Below are positions 1 through 8,250 of a DNA stretch of 64,000 bases, piece after piece; position 1 is the stretch's first letter, and every line of letters starts with the position of its first letter. The notes beneath the pieces were generated by a model. That model was not told the DNA's origin and made no database searches. It worked only from the letters and a program-made list of their open reading frames with translations. Source of the stretch: Chryseobacterium soldanellicola (lineage in GTDB: Bacteria; Bacteroidota; Bacteroidia; Flavobacteriales; Weeksellaceae); assembly GCF_900100115.1 (NCBI RefSeq), contig NZ_FNKL01000003.1, forward strand, positions 434,001 through 498,000, given 5' to 3'. A program made the position numbers and the translations under genes.

Positions 1-898
1 CTTCCACACCTTCGGAAAAATATTGGGCATAATTCAGGTCCCTGTTGTCTGCGGGAATTCTGTAGAAATCTCCCATATCCTGGGCCTTTAACATTTCTTC
101 GCGGGTGCAAAGCGTTTCATATAGCTTTTCGCCGTGCCTGGTCCCGATAATTTTAACAGGAGCTTCTGATTTAAAAAGCTCTTTCAATGCCTGGGCCAGA
201 TCTCCTATTGTACCTGCGGGTGCTTTATTCACGAATAAATCTCCCGGATTTCCGTGTTCAAATGCAAATAAAACCAAATCTACAGCTTCTTCCAGCGACA
301 TAAGAAATCTTGTCATATTGGGGTCTGTAATCGTAATTGATTCTCCGCTCTTTATCTGCTTGATAAACAATGGAATAACAGAACCTCTGGACGCCATAAC
401 ATTGCCATATCTTGTAAGACAAACGACAGTATCTTCAAGATTTCTGGACGCTGCCACGGCAACTTTTTCCATCATTGCTTTAGAAATTCCCATAGCATTG
501 ATGGGATATGCGGCTTTATCGGTACTTAGACAGATTACTTTTTTAACATGATTTGCTGCTGCTGCGTCGATGACATTCTGAGTGCCTTCGACATTGGTTT
601 TTACCGCCTGCATAGGGAAAAATTCGCAAGACGGAACCTGTTTTAACGCGGCAGCATGAAAAACATAATCAACGCCTCGCATGGCGGGTTCTATGCTTTT
701 ATAATCTCTTACATCACCGATATAAAATTTCAGCTTATCGTTTTTAAACTGATTTCTCATATCGTCTTGTTTTTTTTCATCACGGGAAAAAATACGGATC
801 TCTTTAAAATGATCTGTATTAATAAATTTTCTCAAAACTGCGGTTCCGAATGATCCGGTTCCGCCGGTTATTAATAGTGTTTTATTTGTAATATGCAT
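1..898 (-). CDS. fnlA: FnlA/CapE-type UDP-GlcNAc 4,6-dehydratase (5-epimerase), 3' end outside window
   Basis: First 299 residues of an extended short-chain dehydrogenase that converts UDP-GlcNAc to a 4-keto-6-deoxy sugar, the entry step to UDP-L-FucNAc. The ATG is complementary to 896-898. An NAD-binding TGGTGSFG motif lies at residues 11-18, followed by HAAALKQVPS and STDKAAYPINAMGISK, where Met replaces the usual catalytic Tyr as in FnlA, CapE and WbjB. The reading frame runs off the window edge; the family is about 345 residues long. It starts 17 bp after the asparagine-synthase-like gene and is last in the visible operon. FnlB- and FnlC-like partners would be expected just beyond position 1. 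The PseB family is the main alternative; FnlA/CapE-like motifs fit better. Confidence 0.88.
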   Translation of the reverse strand, partial: MHITNKTLLITGGTGSFGTAVLRKFINTDHFKEIRIFSRDEKKQDDMRNQFKNDKLKFYIGDVRDYKSIEPAMRGVDYVFHAAALKQVPSCEFFPMQAVKTNVEGTQNVIDAAAANHVKKVICLSTDKAAYPINAMGISKAMMEKVAVAASRNLEDTVVCLTRYGNVMASRGSVIPLFIKQIKSGESITITDPNMTRFLMSLEEAVDLVLFAFEHGNPGDLFVNKAPAGTIGDLAQALKELFKSEAPVKIIGTRHGEKLYETLCTREEMLKAQDMGDFYRIPADNRDLNYAQYFSEGVE

Positions 899-915
899 GA
901 GCGTTTTTATATTTT

Positions 916-2733
916 TCAGCTTTCTAATTTCATATTATAGAGTTTTTCCCAGACCGCTATATTATAAAGTCTCCATTCTAAATCTCTATCTTCAATAAAA
1001 TTAAATTTCTTTTTTGAAATCTTCTGTATAATCTTCGAATTATTAATAGTTTCAATTATATCTTCCGATTTTGGCCACCAGTCTTCTACCGGCGCGTCAA
1101 AGCCTATTTTTTTTCTGTTGTAGGTAATTTCGTTCGGTAAAAATTTCTCAAGATTTCTTCTCAGTAAATATTTTGACCAGCCGTCTCTGATTTTATAATT
1201 AATATTTATGGACAGACAGGTTTCCACAAAATTATAATCTAAAAACGGCAGCCTTGATTCAATTGAGTAGCCCATTGAATTCTTATCTTCCCATTTTAAA
1301 AGTTCGGGAAGCTGATTTCTGAGAATTTCATTTTTCTGAAGCTCAAATATTGTGTTATAAGAGTTTGTAAGGTTTTTAACATTTGAAAAATCAATTATTT
1401 TAAAGTATTTATCCTTTAAAATTTTGCCTCTTCTTTTAAGCCAGAATTTCCGCACCGAAAAAGTTGAAAAATACAGATATATTTTTACCGCTTCTACAAT
1501 TGAAATACTGTAATGCGTTTTAACCTGCGAGAGAAATTTAATGTTTTTAATAATGCCGTGGCTTTTTAAAAATGCTGCTGTGTATCTGCTGTAACCCAGT
1601 AATATTTCGTCGGCGCCCTGGCCGTCAAGAAGCACTTTAATTCCGAGCTTATTGGCCTCTTTCATTAAAAACTTCTGCATATAAATCGAAACTCCCCCAA
1701 AAGGCTCTTCATGTTTAAAGATCACTTCTTCAAAGGAATCTTTAAACTCATCGGACTTTGGAATTATAATATCATGATTTATATTTAGTTTTTTTGTGGT
1801 GATTTTTGACAGTTCACTTTCATCATTAGATTTATCTACAGATCCTACCGTGATTGCAGTGAAATTATCTATCCCTTTAGAATTCTTACTAAGAAGATCT
1901 GTTGCCACCGAAGCGATATATGAGCTGTCTAGGCCTCCGCTTAAAGCAGAACCGATTTTTACATCTGAACGTAGTCTTAATTTAACTGAGTTTTCAAATT
2001 CTTTCTCAAAGAGTTTAATAGATTCATCTAAACTAAGATCATTTATTTCCTTTTTATACGGAATTTCATAATACTTATAAATTTCAATTTTATGATCATC
2101 AAGATTATACGTAAGATTATGAGAACCCAATAACTTTTTTATGCCTTTAAAAAATGTATCTTCTGATTGTTCAGACATATTAACGACCAGATATTCCAGT
2201 AATATGTTTATGTTTACTTCTTCTACTTTTTCAATTTCCAGAATCGGTTTTATTTCTGATGCAAAAACAAATTTGTTATCATTAAAATAATAATAAAATG
2301 GTTTTACACCGAAACGATCCCGGGAGCAAAATAATTTATTTTTTTTTGCGTCAAAAATAACAAACGACCACATTCCATTAAATTTCCCGACACACTGCTC
2401 CCCCCAAAAATCATAAGCTGCGATTAAAACTTCTGTATCAGAAGATGTTCTAAAAGAATAATTATTATCTTCTAATTCTTTTTTTAATTCTAAATAATTG
2501 TAAATAGCTCCATTAAAAACTAAAACATTGCTTTCACCATAAAAAAATGGTTGATTAGCAGATTCGCTGACATCAATAATAGATAATCTTCTATGTCCTA
2601 ATCCTATATTTTCTTTAACGAAAAAGCCTTCAGCGTCCGGTCCTCTGTGAGACATTTTATCTGTCATCTTTTTGAGAGTCTCTTTTGTAGCAAAAGTTCC
2701 GTCTTTATAAATTATCCCTGCGATTCCACACAT
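916..2733 (-). CDS. asnB: Asparagine synthase-like glutamine amidotransferase of a polysaccharide locus
   Basis: 605-residue protein with the asparagine synthase B layout: an N-terminal Ntn glutaminase beginning MCGIAGI (Cys2 nucleophile after Met removal), then a synthetase domain with the PP-loop SGGLDSS near residue 265. In O-antigen loci such proteins (WbpS in Pseudomonas) amidate the carboxyl of uronic acid sugars, so amidation of the sugar acid made by the genes at 9.4-18.4 kb is the likeliest job; free asparagine synthesis is the alternative. The glutamine-binding motif usually written NGEIYN reads NGAIYN at about residues 74-79. The gene follows the HisF-like gene by 3 bp, so the two are almost certainly cotranscribed. 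Confidence 0.88.
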   Translation of the reverse strand: MCGIAGIIYKDGTFATKETLKKMTDKMSHRGPDAEGFFVKENIGLGHRRLSIIDVSESANQPFFYGESNVLVFNGAIYNYLELKKELEDNNYSFRTSSDTEVLIAAYDFWGEQCVGKFNGMWSFVIFDAKKNKLFCSRDRFGVKPFYYYFNDNKFVFASEIKPILEIEKVEEVNINILLEYLVVNMSEQSEDTFFKGIKKLLGSHNLTYNLDDHKIEIYKYYEIPYKKEINDLSLDESIKLFEKEFENSVKLRLRSDVKIGSALSGGLDSSYIASVATDLLSKNSKGIDNFTAITVGSVDKSNDESELSKITTKKLNINHDIIIPKSDEFKDSFEEVIFKHEEPFGGVSIYMQKFLMKEANKLGIKVLLDGQGADEILLGYSRYTAAFLKSHGIIKNIKFLSQVKTHYSISIVEAVKIYLYFSTFSVRKFWLKRRGKILKDKYFKIIDFSNVKNLTNSYNTIFELQKNEILRNQLPELLKWEDKNSMGYSIESRLPFLDYNFVETCLSININYKIRDGWSKYLLRRNLEKFLPNEITYNRKKIGFDAPVEDWWPKSEDIIETINNSKIIQKISKKKFNFIEDRDLEWRLYNIAVWEKLYNMKLES

Positions 2734-2736
2734 ATA

Positions 2737-3501
2737 TTATTTTTGTCTTAGCACCTCTTTTTCTTCAAAAGAAGGATAGTTTATTAATACGGCTTTATAT
2801 ACCCCCTTAAATACAAACAAACTACCTGCTGCAACTCCTATAATCCCATGTTTATCTATAACTTGTTTTATATCAGATAAAGAACCTGCACCCCCTAAAA
2901 CTGTAAGTGGCAAGGAAATCTTTTCTCTAACTTTATCTATCAATCCCAAATCATACCCTTTCATGACACCGTCTTGGTCTATGGAATTAATAATAATTTC
3001 TCCGGCACCTAATTTTTGAGCTTCTTCAACAAACTTTATAGGATTAATTCCAGTTCCTTTTTTTCCGTTGTGGGTATATACTTCATATCCTCCAAATAGC
3101 TTTTTCTTTACATCCAAAACAACGATTACGCTTTGTGAGCCTACCCTCTCTGCAATTTGACTAATTAATTGCGGATTTTCAAGAACTGCTGATGAAAGTG
3201 CTATTTTTTCGATTCCAAGTCCAAAAATTCTTTGAGCCTGTTCAACAGTTTTTACTCCACCACCATAGCACAGAGGCATTCTAGATTGATTAGCAATCCT
3301 TTCTATCAAGCTGTAATTGGGTTCTAATCCTTTTGCTGTAGCATCAATATCAAATATTGCCAATTCGTCAACTTCTTTTTCATTAAATATTCTTACGGCA
3401 TTGATTGGATCTCCAACATATTTAGGGTTTTTAAAGTTTACAGTCTTTACAAGCCCATTATCTTGTATTAAAAGACTGGGTATAACTCTCGGTCTTAACA
3501 T
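2737..3501 (-). CDS. HisF2/AglZ-like acetamidino sugar modification protein (HisF paralogue)
   Basis: 254-residue TIM barrel of the HisF family. Established work on P. aeruginosa WbpG/HisH2/HisF2 and E. coli O145 WbuXYZ shows such paralogues help make acetamidino sugars rather than histidine. The N-terminus reads PSLLIQD where canonical HisF has a CLDVKD-type motif, so the catalytic Asp11 is Leu here, while the equivalents of Asp130 (LDVKK) and Asp176 (SIDQDG) remain. It begins 6 bp after the HisH-like gene. No other his gene is present. The role is ammonia channelling or activation for the amidotransferase at 4119-5267, by homology. Confidence 0.87.
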   Translation of the reverse strand: MLRPRVIPSLLIQDNGLVKTVNFKNPKYVGDPINAVRIFNEKEVDELAIFDIDATAKGLEPNYSLIERIANQSRMPLCYGGGVKTVEQAQRIFGLGIEKIALSSAVLENPQLISQIAERVGSQSVIVVLDVKKKLFGGYEVYTHNGKKGTGINPIKFVEEAQKLGAGEIIINSIDQDGVMKGYDLGLIDKVREKISLPLTVLGGAGSLSDIKQVIDKHGIIGVAAGSLFVFKGVYKAVLINYPSFEEKEVLRQK

Positions 3502-3507
3502 TTATGT

Positions 3508-4122
3508 TTAAAGTTTTGCAAAATTATGTAGTAAGATCTCACCATAATGGTGGCTTTTTTCCGGATGGAACTGTATTCCGTATTTATTTTCATGGTACGC
3601 TGCAGAAGCAAACTCCCCGCCATACTCCGTCACAGCCATTATATCTTCTTTATTATTGCATTGGAAATAATACGTATGAAGAAAGTAAAAGATTGCATTA
3701 TCTTCTAAACCTTTAAATAACTCCATATCTTTGACTGGTTTTACATCATTCCAGCCCATGTGCGGAAGCCTTGTAACCTGATTGATCTTTGTTTCATCAA
3801 ATTTTTTCACAGTTGCATCGATCCATTTCAGCCCTTCCATATTTCCTTCATCACTATTGTTGGCCATCATCTGCATTCCCACGCAGATTCCGATTACAGG
3901 AATTTTTTGATTAAGAACCAGCTCATCAAGCGTATCCCTCATCCCGGAATTATTGAGCTGAGTCATAGCATGATCGAAATGCCCGACACCAGGAAGAATT
4001 AATTTTTTAGCATCTATCAAATCATCTTTGCTTTTAGCTATTTTTACAGGAACATTTACCCTTTTGTAAACATTAACAAAGGCATTTATATTTCCTACTC
4101 CATAATCTATAATTGTTATCAT
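3508..4122 (-). CDS. hisH: HisH-like glutamine amidotransferase of the acetamidino sugar module
   Basis: 204-residue class I glutaminase of the HisH family. The nucleophile motif GICVGMQ (canonical GICLGMQ) and the C-terminal QFHPEKS supply the Cys-His-Glu triad, so glutaminase activity should be intact. It overlaps the upstream amidotransferase gene by 4 bp in an ATGA arrangement, which implies translational coupling. It should release ammonia from glutamine for the acetamido-to-acetamidino conversion carried out with the neighbouring HisF-like and amidotransferase proteins (the WbuY or HisH2 role). A place in histidine synthesis is less likely because hisA, hisB, hisD and the rest are absent nearby. 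Confidence 0.87.
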   Translation of the reverse strand: MITIIDYGVGNINAFVNVYKRVNVPVKIAKSKDDLIDAKKLILPGVGHFDHAMTQLNNSGMRDTLDELVLNQKIPVIGICVGMQMMANNSDEGNMEGLKWIDATVKKFDETKINQVTRLPHMGWNDVKPVKDMELFKGLEDNAIFYFLHTYYFQCNNKEDIMAVTEYGGEFASAAYHENKYGIQFHPEKSHHYGEILLHNFAKL

Positions 4123-5267
4123 CTGAATAATCTTTTTTCAAGACCAAGTTTTTGCATCGCCTGTGCACCTAGCTTGATAATTCCCATTTTGTTTTTATAA
4201 TTTTTGTAGGTTTTGTTCTCACCTTCAAAGATATGCTGTAATTCTTCTTTTGTTAAATCTAATTTATTGGCTACGTATTCAAATTCTTTTTGAAGAAACT
4301 CTTCCGATAATTCCGGTCTGGAAACTCTGTCTAAAGCTTCTTCGCGAGTCATTTGGCCAGTTAAGATAAGTGATGAAAAATGTGCTTTTCTCTTTTGATA
4401 TCCAAATTTTCTCGGCAACCAGTAATCTTCATAAAAACGGGTGAATCTTGATTCATGATGTTTGTGCTGAAAAGGCTCCCATCCGAACTTTTCCGTGAGA
4501 AGATTTTCCGCATCTTTTTTGATGTAAGGAACAAGATTCAGAGGCTTGAAAACTTCCATCCCGTATACATATTTATAATAAATTTTATATGAAAGAATAT
4601 CTACTAATGGAAATGTTTTAAGCGGTCTTTTACCAAATTTTGAATGTATATCTTTTACCAAGGTTGTGTCAATTCCCGGAAATCCACCCCATTCTTCAGG
4701 TTCTCTACAGCATTCTGTAGAAAAGTTTCCGCCTGTCAGAACATAATTAATCTTATGTTTTTTGGCGAATTTATAAAGCCCTGAAAAAAAAGCGTAATCC
4801 TGAGGTAGATCCTGATCAGCAATCTGAGATTTTAGAAAAGCAACCTGCAGATCTTTCATTTCTTCCCAGTTAATAACTTCTGTAAACAGATCTAAATTAA
4901 GTCCATTGATTAATTTCTCGATATTTCCAACTGCTTTGTCTGTATTCCAACCTGCATCTACATGGAAAATAAGAGGGCGAATACCCATAATTTCTTTCGC
5001 AACATACGCAGCATATGAACTGTCAAGCCCTCCACTTAATCCTATGATACAGTCAAAATCTTTATTTTTTGAAGTTTTTTTAATCTTGTCGGCAATTTTC
5101 ATCAGCTCATCATATCCTCTTTCGTCAGCATGCCAGTTTGGTTCGATATTTTCTTTGAAATTTGTGTAATAATCACTTTCCCCCTTTTCATTAAAAATGA
5201 TGTTTGGATCTGTAGTATCCATAATGGTTTTTGTACAGATTTGAAAAGCTTTTTTAGAATTATCCAT
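4119..5267 (-). CDS. N-acetyl sugar amidotransferase (WbpG/WbuX/LfnA family)
   Basis: 382-residue PP-loop enzyme with GLSGGLDSS near residues 76-84, the ATP-pyrophosphatase signature shared with asparagine synthase, and a conserved GGNFSTECC segment further on. The family is known to turn an N-acetyl group of a sugar into an N-acetamidino group, using ammonia delivered by HisH/HisF-like partners encoded directly downstream. In E. coli O145 and P. aeruginosa O12 the substrate is L-FucNAc; in P. aeruginosa O5 it is the 3-acetamido group of ManNAc3NAcA. Both precursor routes have genes in this locus, so the substrate cannot be settled here. First gene of the three-gene module, 106 bp after the beta-helix gene. 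Confidence 0.9.
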   Translation of the reverse strand: MDNSKKAFQICTKTIMDTTDPNIIFNEKGESDYYTNFKENIEPNWHADERGYDELMKIADKIKKTSKNKDFDCIIGLSGGLDSSYAAYVAKEIMGIRPLIFHVDAGWNTDKAVGNIEKLINGLNLDLFTEVINWEEMKDLQVAFLKSQIADQDLPQDYAFFSGLYKFAKKHKINYVLTGGNFSTECCREPEEWGGFPGIDTTLVKDIHSKFGKRPLKTFPLVDILSYKIYYKYVYGMEVFKPLNLVPYIKKDAENLLTEKFGWEPFQHKHHESRFTRFYEDYWLPRKFGYQKRKAHFSSLILTGQMTREEALDRVSRPELSEEFLQKEFEYVANKLDLTKEELQHIFEGENKTYKNYKNKMGIIKLGAQAMQKLGLEKRLFR

Positions 5268-5373
5268 CTTTGAATTTTAATTTACAAATATACATACAAT
5301 CTGCAAACAACTTATAATAATAAGTACCTGAGATTTATGCTTAGTTTTTTTGAATTTTACTTTATTTTTTTAA

Positions 5374-6816
5374 TTATCTGCTTTGATTATTTTTAATAAT
5401 ATTGGTTCCCTGAGCCTCTTTTCTGAAAAAAATTAAATTTTCCTGAGTTTTAGGATTTCCATAAATAAAATTATTTTCAACGATATTATTTTTGACTTTA
5501 TTTCCTGAATATCTTGATTGGCTATCAGGATCTGTTCCGACAAAATACAATATATCTTTATCGGTATAAAACCGGTTATTATTTATTTTAAAGCCGTTTC
5601 CCGTATCTCTGTTTTTATACGTATCTGTTTTCATCTGGTTTTTTATATATTCTAGAGAGGTATTTTCAAAATAACCTTTTAAAACGACTTCACCAATATT
5701 TTCAAATCTGTTGTTTGAAATGGTAACATCACTCATATTAATAAAATAAGCTCCTGACCTTCTTACATTTTTAACCGTATTATTTGTAAAATCGGAGCCA
5801 AAACTATAATCGCTTACAATACCATACATATAGGAACCATCTATTAAATTACCATCTACAAGGGTATTTGGACTTACACTGACTGATATAGCCCCCGCTC
5901 CTAAAGTTTCAGATTTATCCGAATTTATTAATGTATTGTATATCTTGTTTTCAATAACTTTTGATTTTGAAGATTTCATTAAATAAATTCCCATTCCCTT
6001 TACTGTTTTTTTGGGACTTACTTCACCAATATTATGAATAGTATTCAATCTTAATATATTATCTGAAAGTGTAGAATCTTTATCTTTTGATTCGTAGAGA
6101 ATAATCCCATAATTTCTACAGTTACTGATTTTATTATTTTCAAATAAATTATTTTTACCGTGCGAGATCATCCCCAGACCTATTTTTAGTGTATAATTGC
6201 AATCAATGACGTTGTCCTTTATAATGTTATTATTATGCTTATACCCTTCACCGGAATAGCCTAGCATAATTGCAGATTCATCTCCGTTATTGCCTAAATC
6301 AAAAACCGGCTTTATAAAAGTATTTTCTATGATTTTATTATTGCTGCAGCCTATAACAGTAGATTTAGGGTAAAATAAAATATTATTGCCACTAATATTT
6401 TCAAACGTTGATTTCTTAATAACACACCCGGTAACGCCATTTAATAAAACGCCATAGCCTGTATAAAAGTCTTTCGCCGAAATGCCATTTCCTTTTATGT
6501 ATGCCTGATATAATGAAAAATTATCATGCAAAACTGCAAAACCGGAATTTGTATTGCTGGAAAAATAGATCACCGCCCCTTTTTCAAATACTATCGAAGT
6601 ATGAGCTCTTGAAGTAGATAAATTAGAATCTACATTATACAAACCTTTTTTTACGAGAATTTTTAATGCTTTACCTTCTTTTCTGTTGAGTGCATCCTGA
6701 AATATCTTAGTATCATTGTTTGCCGTTTTTTTAGTTACTATTACCGTAACCGTATCCTGGAGCTGAGCAAAAGCAATACCTGAAATCAATATAAACAGAA
6801 AACTAATCTTCATCAT
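5374..6816 (-). CDS. Secreted right-handed beta-helix repeat protein
   Basis: 480-residue protein with a signal peptide (about residues 1-18, MKISFLF through GIAFAQ) followed by many imperfect turns of the type NNxIxxN, typical of parallel beta-helix (NosD/pectate-lyase-like) folds. Such proteins in polysaccharide loci can be lyases, hydrolases or epimerases acting on the polymer in the periplasm, or surface-bound. No catalytic residues can be assigned by eye. It sits between two glycosyltransferase genes and the amidine module, all on the same strand, with a 306-bp gap upstream that suggests its own promoter. Function unknown. Confidence 0.8.
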   Translation of the reverse strand: MMKISFLFILISGIAFAQLQDTVTVIVTKKTANNDTKIFQDALNRKEGKALKILVKKGLYNVDSNLSTSRAHTSIVFEKGAVIYFSSNTNSGFAVLHDNFSLYQAYIKGNGISAKDFYTGYGVLLNGVTGCVIKKSTFENISGNNILFYPKSTVIGCSNNKIIENTFIKPVFDLGNNGDESAIMLGYSGEGYKHNNNIIKDNVIDCNYTLKIGLGMISHGKNNLFENNKISNCRNYGIILYESKDKDSTLSDNILRLNTIHNIGEVSPKKTVKGMGIYLMKSSKSKVIENKIYNTLINSDKSETLGAGAISVSVSPNTLVDGNLIDGSYMYGIVSDYSFGSDFTNNTVKNVRRSGAYFINMSDVTISNNRFENIGEVVLKGYFENTSLEYIKNQMKTDTYKNRDTGNGFKINNNRFYTDKDILYFVGTDPDSQSRYSGNKVKNNIVENNFIYGNPKTQENLIFFRKEAQGTNIIKNNQSR

Positions 6817-7122
6817 AAATATTGTTAAATTATATCAAATTTTCACTTACAATATACATAAATTTCAAATTTATCAGAAAAAAGTGAAATATTTTTAATC
6901 TTTTAATAATTTTGAATATAAATAATACAGTCTTTGAATCTTTTGGTTTTATTATTTTTTTTTGCAAAAAGCCTACATTTATTTATATATTAACTTCTTA
7001 CTTATATTTTATTTTCTCAAAAAAACCCGGAAGGTCACTTTTAATGATAAAAACCTTTAACATTTTAAGAGGTATAATCCGGAAAAAATTAAGTTTTTTA
7101 TCTACATGTTGCTACTAAAAAA
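6817..7122. other. 306-bp gene-free spacer in the polysaccharide locus
   Basis: Very AT-rich stretch between the beta-helix gene start and the end of the upstream glycosyltransferase gene. The small plus-strand open frame here (6912-7118) has hydrophobic low-complexity content and no family resemblance, so it is not called. No clear terminator hairpin or TAnnTTTG promoter was found. Confidence 0.5.
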
Positions 7123-8214
7123 TTATTTAGAAGAAAAAATTGATAAAATAGATTTTTGATAAATTTCTATCCTATATTTTTCCAGTGCTTCATTTCTGTT
7201 GTGAAATGCAATTTCTTTCAAATTTTCTTTCTCTAGTATTAATTGTTTCAATGCATCTGATAATGATGAAACTGATTTTTTTTCAACCATAAAGCCATTT
7301 TCATTATTTTTAAAAATAAAAGGTATTCCGCTATGGTTACTTGTAATGACAACACAGCCAGTGGCATATCCTTCTAAAATACTTATAGGCTGACCTTCGA
7401 AAGGATAATAAGTGGGCAGGCAAAAAACGTGACTCTCACAATATAGAGTTCTTTTTTCTTCTCCATCAATAAATTTCCCTAAATATTTAATTCCGGAATT
7501 TCCATTTATTTTCTCTAAAAAATTCTTTTCGGCCTCTATGCTCTCAAATCCTCCAACAAATTTTATTTTAATTTTCGCCTGTTCTTCTTCTGATAAGGAT
7601 AGATAAGCATCTACCAATTCTTCATATCCTTTACCCGGAATTAAATTGCTTAAATATAGCAGTTGTATGGGATCTAAATTTCCAAACTTTTTATTTATTT
7701 CTTCATCAGTTACAAATAAAAAATCTTCAGCAAAATTAGGCACAATATGTATCTTTTCTTCAGGCATTACTTGTTTGAAAACCTCGTAATTTATTGGTCC
7801 TTCCACAATTACTCCGGCAATTTCACTCATGAATTTTGCATTAAGCTTTTTTTGCCAACCTTCTTTGGAAAGAATTTCTTTCATTCCTGCTCCTCCAAGC
7901 ATATGAATAAAGGTTTTGCCTAAATCTTTTTGGCACAATTTATAAATAGTAAGATCCCGCATATTGCCTGCAAAAGACTCGGCTAAAGAAAGATAGATAA
8001 TATCGTTATGATCTCTTTTTCTTTTAACCTCTTTCATGATTCCCACAATTTCCATAAATCTCCCAAAGGAGTTGGCTCCGTTTTTCAGACTGGATTTGCT
8101 AAGATTTACAATTTCAACTTCATTATCTGGCAATAATGCATCCAGTAAGACTTTGGAAGCTTTACTTTGTCCGTTAACAGGCGGAGGGACAGGAGCTATG
8201 AATAAGATTTTCAT
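7123..8214 (-). CDS. Glycosyltransferase family 4 (GT-B fold)
   Basis: 363-residue cytoplasmic glycosyltransferase. The N-terminus MKILFIAPVPPPVNGQS is typical of GT4 enzymes and the C-terminal half holds an EX7E motif (EGQPISILE) followed by GYATGCVVI, the nucleotide-sugar site of retaining GT-B transferases. It should add one sugar to the lipid-linked repeat unit; donor and acceptor cannot be read from sequence. It lies 36 bp after a second glycosyltransferase gene, in the Wzx/Wzy operon. Confidence 0.85.
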   Translation of the reverse strand: MKILFIAPVPPPVNGQSKASKVLLDALLPDNEVEIVNLSKSSLKNGANSFGRFMEIVGIMKEVKRKRDHNDIIYLSLAESFAGNMRDLTIYKLCQKDLGKTFIHMLGGAGMKEILSKEGWQKKLNAKFMSEIAGVIVEGPINYEVFKQVMPEEKIHIVPNFAEDFLFVTDEEINKKFGNLDPIQLLYLSNLIPGKGYEELVDAYLSLSEEEQAKIKIKFVGGFESIEAEKNFLEKINGNSGIKYLGKFIDGEEKRTLYCESHVFCLPTYYPFEGQPISILEGYATGCVVITSNHSGIPFIFKNNENGFMVEKKSVSSLSDALKQLILEKENLKEIAFHNRNEALEKYRIEIYQKSILSIFSSK

Positions 8215-8250
8215 TATTTATTTGGTTTGATTTGCTTAAAGCTTAAATTA

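Noticed and set aside
2737..4122. Histidine biosynthesis operon (hisH, hisF)
   Set aside because: No other his genes, HisF lacks Asp11, and the pair is coupled to a sugar amidotransferase in a polysaccharide locus.
6912..7118. 68-aa plus-strand ORF in the polysaccharide locus
   Set aside because: Low-complexity AT-rich frame against the direction of all neighbouring genes; no start signal and no family.
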